This document shows positions 1-10,677 of a stretch of 64,000 bases of DNA, piece by piece. This DNA is from Serilophus lunatus (taxonomy: Eukaryota; Chordata; Aves; Passeriformes; Eurylaimidae). The stretch covers positions 434,001 to 498,000 of the forward strand of contig VXBA01001515.1 of the NCBI GenBank assembly GCA_013399895.1, read 5' to 3'. Position numbers and translations under genes: made by a program. Positions within the stretch are counted from its first letter, which is position 1. Every line of letters begins with the position of its first letter. The notes under the pieces were generated by a model that did no database searches, had not been told where the DNA came from, and was given only the letters and a program-made list of their open reading frames with translations.

Positions 1-1859
1 CTACCAGTGTGGATTGGGGAACTGTCATATAATCCAACAAGAGTAGGCTCCAGTGCTGCATTTCAGCATTAGTTGCTGTATTTTCATGGCAGCAGTGTCA
101 CCACTAGGATCTTGTACTCAACTGGAAATTCACAACCCTGCTGAATGAGCTGGGGCACTGGTGGTGGCGTTGGCTTTCTGCTGACCCAAAGCTGCTTAAT
201 CAGCTTCAGGAAGATGTTTCTCGTGCTGAAATTGTGACCTCCTGTCACAGCAGGGCTTATTGCCACTTGAGAGGCAGCTTGTTTTAATTGTACACTCATA
301 AGTGCTCCCTTTACATCTGTGTACCTGTGTGTGTCCATTAGCAAACAGCATTGGAGTGGAAATTATTTGTAAGTTATGAGTGTAGCCTTTTAAAGTCTGC
401 AAACAGCAGCAGTTCTCTTGGACCTGTGTGCTCGCTTTTACAGGCAAGACTAATTTTTCCTTAATTATGTGCACTACAATTTGGTCAGTCTAGCTTTTGC
501 CTTTTGAGATTTGAGAGGTTTTGAAGCATCCAGAGCACTTGGTTGGATTTTATCTCAGTGATGGCAGCTGTGTTCACAAGGAACTGTGACACACGTGTGT
601 ACAACTGCATCATACCCTCAGCTTTTGCAATATGGGCCAGGCATGGAGCTGGGGTAGGCATGGTCTCTTCTCCTACCAGACCTAAACTTGGAGATTACCT
701 GTGGCATCTCTGTTTTGCCAGCATTGTTCAGTTTGAATGTTTTCATATGTTGGGTTTTTTTCGGTTGGTTGGTTGTTTTTTTTGTGTTGCTGACCCTCCC
801 CACAGCTGTGCCAGCTGCCCCAAATCCTATCAGGTCAAATGATCTCCTCTATATGTGCCCTGAAGTCCATCTTAGATTTTGTCATGTCACACTTAGGATG
901 TGCAGTATTTTAAATTAATCTCAGCCAATCCTGGATTTGTTTACCTTCAACTGCTTGGCTTTTAGCTGTAGCAAAGTCCTTGTTTTTTGGTTTTCCTTCC
1001 AGATTCAGGAAATTTGTTTTATGATGTCTTGCAGCATCCTGAGGTTTCTGTTAAGAAGAACTCATAGAAATAGATTCCTGTTGCTCTATGTAGACAGGAA
1101 AGCTCAGTGGAAGTCATTGCAGAACAAGAGAAAATTCCTGTATGTCCTAATTAGACTTCATGTGCCTGCTCTCCCCACCTGGAAGATGAAGCCAATAACA
1201 GGAGAGTAAAACACTAATAACAAACCAAAAAAATAAGAAAAGAACCCCACAGACAAATCCACAGAAATTAAACAAACAAACCAAAAACACAAGAAAAGAG
1301 TGAAGCTTTTTTCTTCAACTACAGCTGGGGAGGGAATTGCAGTAATGGTGAGCAGTACAGCACCCATCCTGACAGGGATGAGCTTGGAGAATCATAGCTT
1401 CACTCAACATTTTACTGAAAACTTGAAAACCATGAAGTGTCTTTTGGTTTTATTTGTATTGTTTGTCTGACTCCCATACGGAAGAGCACTCAGAATGCTT
1501 TATGGCTTGTTTTAACTCTTGCCTTCCAGGCTGGAGTGGGCATCACTGCTCCTTTTAAACTATTTAAAAACTGAGAGTGTGCCTTGATGGACCATTCTGT
1601 GATAGATAACCATTTAAATTAGCAAGTGAAAATCGTTCACTTGACTCAGATTCTTTAGCCTTGGTTTTTTGTTTATTCCTAAAATTGTTTGATTGGGATT
1701 TTTTGGTTTTGCATTTGTCTTAACCCTTTACTTTTTCACAGTTGATTTGCACTTTTGGTTTTAGTTCTTCAGTGTGTCAATTGGCTCCTTCCCCTGTCAA
1801 GTGTGGATAGCTGCTGCCTTTCTGGTCGTGATCTCATCCTTTTTCTCTCCCTCTTCTAG
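1..1859 (+). other. CNNM2 intron (3' part); no gene seen
   Basis: No CNNM2 peptide from the CNBH or CBS region can be read here in any frame, so the preceding exon lies left of the window. Simple T-rich and GGTT-like stretches (about 745-785) and A-rich sequence (about 1205-1300) are the only structure noted. The last 30 bases form the polypyrimidine tract of the cassette exon. Confidence 0.7.
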
Positions 1860-1925
1860 TTCCCTTGTCCCTGTCTCGTACCTTTGTTGTCAGCAGAACA
1901 GAGTTGTTAGCAGCAGGTTCTCCAG
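1860..1925 (+). CDS. CNNM2: CNNM2 66-nt cassette exon (22 codons, phase symmetric)
   Basis: A pyrimidine tract and TAG acceptor (ending at 1859) precede it and a GTAAAT donor follows at 1926. The exon opens with two bases finishing a split codon (xTT, Val if the previous exon ends in G), reads PLSLSRTFVVSRTELLAAGSP, and leaves one base (G). Its length of 66 is divisible by three and both boundaries have the same phase, so it can be skipped without a frameshift. Human CNNM2 isoforms are known to differ by 22 residues at this place, so I infer that this is the same alternatively spliced exon. Confidence 0.9.
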
Positions 1926-4900
1926 GTAAATCTGCATGCTTCTATTTTCACCATTCTTGTGACTGCCCTGATGCCATAAAAAATCAGCTGCAGTCTGTAT
2001 TTGTCTGACCCCTTTGCTCGGTAGGGAGAAGTCCAGCACAGGGTTGTGCCTCGCAGGTAGGTATCCTGAACTTTCATGTTAAAAAAAAATGGCTGTGGTA
2101 GTGTGTGCTTGTTCTTGTTTCTCGTATGTACACTGGTGGAAAATTAGGAGGGGAGATACTTCAAAGAATGTTTTGTCCTCCAAGCTAAGGTTAAAAAAAT
2201 TCTGATGAAAATTAATTTGGCAGAGGAGAATGTCTGCTGCTTAAACTGCCATAAAAGGAAAACCTGTTTAATGAAAGTATTCTTATATTCTCATATGGGT
2301 AAATTCTATGGTTTGTATGCAGTCTGGCCATTTCAATTCCTGAAAAGCTTTAAGCTTTTTCCCAGTGAGGTTAATGCTGTAGACTGGCACAGCAATCCAA
2401 GTGGATGGATTTGCAATGGAATGTGCAAGAAGGTTGTGGGACCTCCTGTGGGATTTTCTGGTTCCCCTTCTGCTTAAGTCCTTTCCTTGCTGAACCACCA
2501 AGTTGACTGACACAGAAATTCCCTTGGAGAGCAGAGACCAAGGAGGGAACAAATTGGGCCAAAAAGAGTTTTGAGATGTGGTTGAGCGATTGTAAATTGG
2601 GAAGGGTCACGAGCTGAGCTTTGCAGACACTGTGTACACAGAGTAGTCGAGAAAAACAGAAACCCATCAAGAAAGTCTGTAGGAAGAGCAGAATCCTAAA
2701 ATAGTTTGGGCCACATTGAGCATATTTCTTCCTTTTGAAGTTTTCTTTTCCAGTGAAATATCTTTCCCTAGATCTAAAAGCAAACAAGATAATGATATGC
2801 AATTTAAATGAAACATCGCCTGAGCATTAACACATATCATGCATTTCATAAACTTTCACCATCTGCTTCCTGTATTTTGCCCCTCTTTTTTTTTAACTTT
2901 TGAAAATCTCTTTCACCATTGGCCCTTAAATTAGCCATGCACATTCTGAACATTCTACAGGTTGTTGCCTTGCAGAGGATTTTTTTCCTACCCTCTTAAA
3001 GTTTCCTGCTGCTAAACTTCAAAGAAGGGAGAGAAATTTAATCTTTCTTTAATTAAAGTACCTGATGGTTCTCTTCTAAGCTCAGCAACTTTGATTATAG
3101 CTTGGTTCTCTTGTTTTGCTAGGTCTTCTTTTTTTATTTTTTTCCTTGCTACAAATAAATGTATATTTTGCATATGCAGGTTGTTTCCGATATAAATGTC
3201 AAGCTTTTCCCCCAGCTAAAAAGAAAATAATTCTAAAAATCAGTAAGGGTAAATAATAATGGGAAGAATCTCCTTTCTATGGAACTGATAGGGTAAGCCT
3301 GATCACTGTGGCAATGTGGTACCAGTTTTGATGAAACTTGGACTTTCTATGGAGTCCTTGTGAAAATAATCCCATTGTTTAACCCCAGATTCGTAAAACA
3401 GTTGTATCGATGTCCATCTTGTGGCTTGTGCTCTTTATCCTCTGTAGAAGAAGGTGAGGAGTGTGGGAAAACGTGTGTAGAAAAGCTCTGTGCAGATTCA
3501 TGCTGGGCTGCTGGAGCTGGCAGGGTTCTCCAACCACAGACCTGCCCGCTGTTCATCTGTCATCTGCTCTTTCTGTACCTCTCTGTATCTCTCCTCCTTC
3601 ATAGTCTTCTCTTCTCCCTCCTTGTCTTGAACATGTTCCAGAAGTGATGTCTTTTACCTCAGATTTTTAGAATCATACCTTTTTGTTCTGTCCTTTTTAT
3701 TCGCCTGTCCCTTTTTTTTCTTATGTATGCTTTGTCATGTTGCTCCCTGTCCTTCTTTGGTTTTTATTAGTAATGTACCATAGGATCCTTGGTGAAAAGA
3801 AAGGTAGATACAAGTCACAGTAGGGTAACATTGTTCCAGATGGAAGCCTTTATCCCAAGCAGCAGCGATGCTGTTCTTGTCACACACAGCTATATTTTGT
3901 GTATAAAGGTGGCAAAGGGGACAAATTTATTCAGCCTTCAGAGTTCCTTGTTCTCCAATGGGAATTTCAGCATCAAGTCCTGTGTGCAGGGAGAGTTTGG
4001 CTCCTGGCAGTAGTTATTGCAGCCTGCTGTGGCTTTCAAGTTGGCACAGAGAAGAATCGTGCAAGGATCTGAGAACTTCCCTCTAAGCCTGTACTTGGTG
4101 TTGCCATAGGGACCTGCACTAATTCCATAGTCCAGAAGTGGTGGAAAAATTGCCAAGTTGTCAGAACCTGTATTTTTTTGCTCCCTTTTCTAAAATTGAA
4201 AGAAAGACATCAGAGGGATTTTAAGTGGGAAATAGAAAACAGTGCAATTCTGCCATGCAGCTAAAGTGTTAGGCTTAGGAAGGGCTGGATGCAGAGACAT
4301 GGAACAGGCTGTGTCATTTGGACAAAAAGATACTATATTTCTAGTGATTAAGTGGCAGAGGTAGGATTAAATTTAAAAGAGCTTTTTTTTTTTTAAGAAA
4401 TAAGATTACATATAGAAAAATATTCAAAAAAATTTTGGAAAGCTTGTAAGGGTTGTTGATTTGCTCAAACAGGCTTTATATGCTTGAGAATGGGGATCAC
4501 ATGGTGGGTAACATAGTTTACATCAAGTCTCACTTTGGGTGGGTTGAATGAGTTTTAGCTGCATTGAGATCCAAGAATTCACTTGTCCCAAAGACAATTC
4601 TTTAATCAGTATGTACTGTGTGTGCACCCAGGGAGAAGGCCTTATGCAGGAGGGCTTGAGGTCTCTCTTAGGATGTATTTCTGCCCTCCCTTCTTCTGGG
4701 TCACAGTGTGGGTGGAAGCCAGAGGTGCAGAATATCTGTGGTATCCTGAAAGCACCTTGGCTTTAGATAGACTATGTCCAATCACACTTGCAGGGTAAAG
4801 TTGTGATGACTTCAGGTGAAATCCTGCAGTGCTTAAAGGCCAGTGTTGGAAAATTATATCTGTGGTTTACTCCTTTCTGGACACAGATTTTTCTCTGTAG

Positions 4901-7900
4901 CATGGACTGTTTGCCTGTGTCACTGTCTGGGATGTTCCACATGGAGCTTGCTGTCTTTCATTTAGGTTTTGCCCCTTCAAGCACTGGGAGGTGCTAGAGG
5001 AAACGTTGAAGTAATCATCACATGGACTGCACTCTGGTCCACTAAGGACTCTGTCACTCTTATAGAAAACGTCTGCTCTAGCAATGATTATAAATCATTA
5101 ATTAAAAAAAAATCTATTAAGCATGGTCTGACTATCAAGAGCTCCTGTAAGGGAGCCTTGGAAAGTTACCTTTCTCTGGTGGTTTCTGCTCATCAGCTGA
5201 AATGCGGTGTTCTTAGGGCATGTCTGTTACAGCATAAATAAATCCAGACTTGTTTAGGGCATAGCCAGTGATGCTGGCTACCAGCTCTGGACTGAAAATG
5301 TCCTCTCTTTCAGGATAATTTGGTAGTTTAGCCACATGTCTAGTTAAGAGTAGATGAATCATTTGCCGTTTATTTGTGCTACATCACAATGTCCCTTTGA
5401 AACTGGTGACTTTAAACTAGTGACGTTTTTACTTGATTCAAGAAAACTCTTGCTCTTGCCTGTTCCTTAGCCGAAAACAAGTCTCCACCTCGTCCCTGTG
5501 GCTTGAACCACTCAGACTCTTTAAACCGAAGTGATCGCATCGATGCAGTGACACCGACGTTGGGGAGCAGCAACAACCAGCTGAACGCCTCCTTCCTCCA
5601 GGTCTACGTTCCGGATTACTCAGTGAAAGCACTCACAGACATTCAGTTTGTCAAGGTAGGAAAAAAGCTGGAAAGACCCCGCTGGAAAGTTGGGCTGGTA
5701 GGATGGAGAGCCTGGGGAAGGGAATTCCCTCTAAATTGCTCTGTGAGTAAATAGCGTTATGAAAGCAGCTGTTTAAAAATCACTTTAAACTACTTTTTTT
5801 CCAATGTTTGCTGTCCAATGATTTGTCGCCCCTATTCTTCTCATTTGGGATTGTAAGTAGATTGGTCACATGATTTTCTGGATTTCAGGTCCTTCAAGGA
5901 AAGATTATAGAAAATAACCTCTCTGCTTTTAGTCAGACGTATCCTTGTGAAGCTTTTGGAGCCATCCAAAATGGAGACCCTTCATTATCAGTGTCCTCTT
6001 CTAAAGGACGAGACATTTACTGTTGGTTGCAGTTTTTATTCACTTTTGGTTTTGGTTTCAGTTTGGGGTTCTTGATCTTACTTTCTGACTTGCCATCCTT
6101 CTTCTGCTCGAAGAAGTCTTGGACATTTCTCTTTAACTTAACTTCACATGTATTAGGCTCATGTCTCATACTACCAGTGAGTTGCTGCATGACTACGGCT
6201 CTGTCCCCCAGCATGGTGCATCCCACGCTGAAACGAGTGTGAGTCCTGTGGGATAGGAAATCAAGCTGAGCTGAGGAACAACTAATGCTGGCAGCAATTC
6301 CAGCCCAACTGGGAGTCCGTGGAAGCTGATGTCCCGTGGCCAGATGTTGACTTTGATGCTTTTCTTAAATTAAGTGCATGTTCACAGTCTCTTTGTATGC
6401 AACTCAAATGGTTTGTGAACTAAACTTCTGTCAAAGTTAATTTGATGTTAAGCATGTGGAATAGGGTAGATATACTAGAATGCTAAATTGAAAATTCCAT
6501 AGCCAAATTTAAAAGGCAAGTAAAGTCTTGCTGTTAGAAATCCGAGTATACTGGTCAGTGGTTCGATTCTTCAAGGATTAGATCAGTAGGTGTTTATCAC
6601 TGGGCAAGTGATTCTTACTGCAGATTTCAATGACTGATCTGCTGTACAGAGCAGCTGCTCATCCTGTGCTGGCTTACGTGGAGTCCTTCCAAATCTCACG
6701 GTGTTCATACTGAGGCTAATGAATGCTAAACTGTCCTGGTATCTCTGAAGTCAGACTTGCACAACTCTCTTTGTATCACTCTGCTTTACACATAGGTTAG
6801 AGTGTTCAGCATTACTGTTTTCACTGTGCCATGTGGTCATTCATTCAAGCAATACCTTGTAAAACCAGGCCTGTGACGTGCTCATGCATGTTTGGATTTT
6901 GCTTTTGGAGATGTGACCTGGTCCACCTGACTTTCTCCATTTTCAGTCACTCTTGCTTTGCTACTGAAACTTACAGTTTTGTAAAAGTCTTGTTTCACCT
7001 TTTCCACTTTCCTGCCTGCCAAGATAACCCACTGCTGTTGTGGCACACAGGACAGCCAGTGCATGTGCATCCTGCTGCCTGCCCTGGCTGGGAAGGTTGA
7101 CCTGGAAGAATTCACAGGGCTGGTTTCTCGTGGGTCCAGGAAGAATTCTCCCCTCTACCACCACATGTACAGGGCTATAGACTTCCTTGCCTCTGGGGCA
7201 TCATTTGCAGTGACACTCCATGCTCTAGGCCAGCTCCTGTCATGACTGTCCTGCTGAGTGCAGCCAGCTCTTGCAGAGACCACTAGAAGATTTTTTGGGC
7301 TGCTAATTTGGACTTACCTCTATGGGCATCTCAGTCTTTTCTGGAGTTGAATGTCCTTATGTAAGGCTGTAGCTCCTGCTGTTTGCTGGCCTAGACAAGA
7401 GCAGTATTGCTTGTATGCTATTCTTGTCCTATAGAGTTGGTTTGGCTCTATAGGGACACTTACAGACTCACCAGGAGGTTACTGAAGTTAGGAGAACAAC
7501 TTCACTGATCTCTGGTTGTGGTCCTAAAGATGTGCATGGTTAGAAGGAAATAAAGGTCTGATTCAAAAATCCCTGCTTAGGCATAAACCCCTGCCTTTGA
7601 ACAGCATGGTGATCACACAGTGCTGTACTCCCACCCTTCCTGGAATGGTCACCATGCTGTGGTGTTGAGCTGGGATGCTGCTCTAGGCTTGCAAAGCGCT
7701 GGGATGTGTTAAGGAAACAGGTAAAGAGGGGTCGAAGTGTGATCATCTGGAAAGGGAGGGCACTTTATTTTCTCAGTGTGTCCCACAGGAGACATGAAAG
7801 TGTGACTGACTTTTTTCATTCCTTCCCTGTTCTTGGAGCAGATCTCAAGACAGCAGTACCAAAATGCCCTGATGGCATCTCGGATGGACAAAACACCTCA

Positions 7901-8051
7901 GTCCTCGGACAGTGAAAACACTAAAATCGAACTGACTCTTACAGAGCTGCATGATGGTTTGCCAGATGAGACAGCAAACCTGCTGAATGAGCAGAACTGT
8001 GTGACTCACAACAAGCCCAACCACAGTATGCACAGTGAAGGAGCCATCTAG
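1860..8051 (+). CDS. CNNM2: CNNM2, C-terminal part (three exons, 5' end outside window)
   Basis: CNNM2 (ACDP2, cyclin M family) is a plasma-membrane protein that mediates Mg2+ transport, prominently at the basolateral membrane of kidney distal tubule. The visible coding parts are join(1860-1925, 5471-5655, 7842-8051). They encode the end of the cyclic-nucleotide-binding-homology region and the cytoplasmic tail: 153 residues when the codon split across the 5' boundary is counted. All junctions are GT-AG and all phases close: the cassette starts with two bases of a split codon, the 1925/5471 split codon reads Ala, and the 5655/7842 junction is phase 0. Recognition rests on the peptides SLSRTFVVSRTELLAAGSP, TPTLGSSNNQLN, ISRQQYQNALMASRMDKTPQ and the ending NHSMHSEGAI, which match vertebrate CNNM2 as I know it. 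The transmembrane DUF21 domain, the CBS pair and most of the CNBH domain are encoded upstream of position 1. The gene converges on NT5C2, as in human. Confidence 0.95.
1926..5470 (+). other. CNNM2 intron; no gene seen
   Basis: This is AT-rich intronic sequence between the cassette exon and the 185-nt exon. It contains short A and T runs (for example about 4384-4394 and 5102-5112). I found no recognisable coding exon, RNA gene or repeat family. Confidence 0.7.
5471..5655 (+). CDS. CNNM2: CNNM2 penultimate coding exon
   Basis: The acceptor is CCTTAG at 5465-5470 and the donor GTAGGA at 5656. Two bases (CC) complete an Ala codon with the G of the previous exon, then 61 whole codons follow, starting ENKSPPRPCGLNHSDS and ending KALTDIQFVK. 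This is the region after the cNMP-binding-homology fold. It is rich in Ser, Asn and Pro and probably partly disordered. Confidence 0.93.
5656..7841 (+). other. CNNM2 last coding intron; no gene seen
   Basis: This is the intron between the 185-nt exon and the terminal exon. It ends in a good pyrimidine tract (7811-7835). No further coding exon or repeat family was recognised. Confidence 0.7.
7842..8051 (+). CDS. CNNM2: CNNM2 last coding exon and stop
   Basis: The acceptor is GAGCAG at 7836-7841 and the exon begins in phase 0 with ISRQQYQN. It encodes 69 residues and ends at TAG (8049-8051). The polar tail holds an acidic stretch (SSDSENTKIELTLTELHD) typical of CNNM2 and CNNM4 C-termini. The reading frame continues unbroken from the exon ending at 5655. 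Confidence 0.95.
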   Translation: MSRQQYQNALMASRMDKTPQSSDSENTKIELTLTELHDGLPDETANLLNEQNCVTHNKPNHSMHSEGAI

Positions 8052-9059
8052 GAGCTGACTCCCCACAACCCACCCATCCCATCTCCTCAGCAGGACCAGC
8101 CCTCGCTCCTTCCTGCCTTCTCCCCGAGTGTGAACACCGTTAGTATGTGCTTGCAACACTGTGCTGCATCCAGTGTTCTGAGACCAAAGACTTTTGCATC
8201 CGTTCTGGGAGCAGAAGAGGAAGAAACAGGAAGAAAGGAGCAAAGAGCAAGAGAGACTAAAGCCCCAAACATAATTTGGGAATGGTGAGCCACCCTTGCG
8301 AACGATGAAAATTCTTCTTGCGAAGTAGAGTTATGTTTATTTTTTATCTGTATTTTTGATCCTTGTTGGGTTTTTCCTCCTCAGACACATATGGAGAAGT
8401 TAAAAAGCTCCTCCAGTTATTTTTTCAAGAGAGATCATGTTTTTAAAAAGTATTTTGCAGAGTTTTAAATTGTTTCTGTCCCTCACAAACCTCAAATGGG
8501 CTTTATTGTGGTTTTGTGAATTGGCTCCAAGGTCCTTAGGCCTCTTCTCACCCCTCTTTGGTCCTTTTTGTTGCCCTGTTGAACAAGTTAGTAACTGGTA
8601 CTTGTATGTTCTTCGTGTCCTAAGAATGAACAAGCTTCAAGAAACCTCTGGTTTCAGCCACCTGGAGGGCCAAGGGATAAGGATTATTCCATTCTTCCAG
8701 TTAAGTTTCAGGGAAGGAGTGGTTACTTTGGTATTTAATGATCTTGAGAATTTCAGAAGGTTTCTTTGTAAACAAGCAAAAGCATTGTTACACTTACAGT
8801 TTTGTAACCTCCAAAACCTTTGTGTATGTTGAAGGTGGTACTGGGTAAAAGGAATTAATTAGCAAAACTGCATTCTCATGACATGAAAGCCAGGCATAAT
8901 TTTCCATAGTGAAGTAATTGGGTGATTTTTCATTGATGTTCCTGACAATTGCATGGTGAAGTAATGTGTGCACCCTGAAATGACAAGGCTTTAAGCACTC
9001 CTGTGCCATAGCGCTTTCTGCACCGTTACCTTGGTCAGAGCAGATGTGCAGTCTTTGCT

Positions 9060-9150
9060 AAATCACAAAAATCACAAAATACGCTGAGTTGGAACAATAG
9101 ATGAATATCAGAATGTCAGTCCCTGTCCCCTCTTTAATCTCTAACATTAA
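9060..9150 (-). repeat. CR1-like LINE 3' tail, degenerate
   Basis: The + strand starts with a doubled AATCACAAA motif and then reads like the reverse complement of a bird CR1 3' end (AATACGCTGAGTTGGAA). The element would be on the - strand with its 3' end near 9060. Similarity fades after about 90 bases, so the 5' limit is uncertain. It lies inside the presumed CNNM2 3'UTR. Confidence 0.5.
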
Positions 9151-9689
9151 CACAAAAGATGCTGCTACAATTGCACCCAAGTACCAGCTCCAGGTGACAG
9201 TAAACCTCTGCCAGTGAAGGGTGGGCTCTGCTAAGGAGTCAGAACCATCCTCTCCTCTCCAAGAACTGAAAAAACTTTCCAGACGCGAGTGTATTGCACT
9301 TCAGGGATTCGGAGGGGTTCATTTCCAGGCTGTTCCCAGCCACATTCCTTCCTTTGAGTGGATTTAGTGCATTTCCTTCTCTCTTGCCCCTTTTAACAGC
9401 CATTTTAGGGATTACCATGGTAGCAGAGCAGAGAGCCTCACACCCAGCTGCCACCAGTGCATAGCATGCTGCCTTGGGCAGCAGAAACTGATTCCTTCAC
9501 ACCAAAAACCTGGATGCAGACTGGGTACAAGCAAGAGGCACCTCATGACAGTTGTGTATCACCCATTCCCCACTCCCACAAGAGGAGTCTAAGTCCTCAA
9601 ATTAAAAAAGAGGAAGTTATCCCCCCAATCCTCCTCCCTTCCAGTGCTGTCTCAAACAAAATGTGAACCTTGCCCTCGGTATCTGGATT

Positions 9690-9695
9690 AATAAA
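9690..9695 (+). promoter_or_regulatory. Candidate proximal CNNM2 poly(A) signal
   Basis: A canonical AATAAA hexamer lies 1.6 kb after the CNNM2 stop. Whether it is used cannot be told from sequence alone; no strong GT-rich element is obvious immediately after it. Confidence 0.35.
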
Positions 9696-10639
9696 TTGGG
9701 CATTAAGGTTTCTCTGTTTCAAGATCCTGCCATGGCCCCTGGCTATGTAGCATTTCCCTTACTTTCTGTACCCCTGGATGACCTCTTTGGGGATAACCCA
9801 AAGAAGGCTCCAGCCTCAAATGCAACTGCCAGAGCTCTCTGTGCCTGCATGCCTGCCCCATCTCTCCTGCTCACAGGCTGGGGAAGGCTCTTGCTGCAAG
9901 TTCCCGCGGTCCTTCTGTGTGAATGGTGGCTGGAAAGGTGCAATATTCTGCTGCAGGATCTCCCCACAGGAAATTGGAGTGTGTGGTGTCAGAGCCAATT
10001 GGGCCTGCCTGTGGTCCTTCCTCCTCTCTCTTTCAGCTTCAGAAAGCAGCCCAGATTTTTGCTGTCCTCCCTGGTGGGAAAGGTTCACTTCTTCCTTGGA
10101 GCCACCCATGGATGAAGTCCCCACAAGGGAGCACAGAAATTGCGTGGTATCCAACTTGTGCACCCAGTGAGAAGGAAATGGGCTCCCTAAAACCTTGCTC
10201 TCATATTTAGCTTTTTATGAACTTTTTTTGAGTCTCATCTAAAAGTGTTTCCTTAGCCTCCATCCTTGCTCTGATCTGTACCAGCCCACCACCACCGAGA
10301 CCACACAGCTCAGCTACAGCACGGGCTGACCTGAGTCCTGCGCGTTCCCAGAGAGCTGCCAATATTGCACCTTTCTCACAGATCAAAATGTTGAGATATT
10401 ACAGCGTCTGTCCTTGGTGAGGGACTCACCTCACCAGTTTTTATCTAGTGTTGTGAATGTAAAAGTTTGTCAGAAACGTTTGACACAGTGGTGAACTTGA
10501 GGTGCAGTATCCGTTTTGTCAAACCTGCCGAAGGATGGAAGGCTCGAGTCGAGGCAGCTCTTTCCGGGATGAAGTTGCTCCCTGGATCTGACTTCTGCTT
10601 CTTATGGCAGGTTATGGATTTGTTTCAATGTCTGTTTCC

Positions 10640-10677
10640 TTTTTTTTTTTAAAAAAAAAAAAGTAAAAAAAAAAAAA
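10640..10677 (+). repeat. T11-A12 palindrome followed by A13
   Basis: A run of 11 T (10640-10650) is followed directly by 12 A (10651-10662), then GT, then 13 A (10665-10677). The T and A runs can pair as a hairpin in RNA. It is inside the presumed CNNM2 3'UTR and is probably a simple-sequence expansion. Confidence 0.85.

Noticed and set aside
6555..6580. GGTTCGATTC, resembling a tRNA B box
   Set aside because: The flanking bases do not form a T-arm stem and no A box or acceptor stem fits around it.
9663..10115. 150-codon open frame on +, overlapped by 115-130 codon frames on both strands
   Set aside because: Mutually overlapping frames on both strands indicate a stop-poor patch, not a gene.
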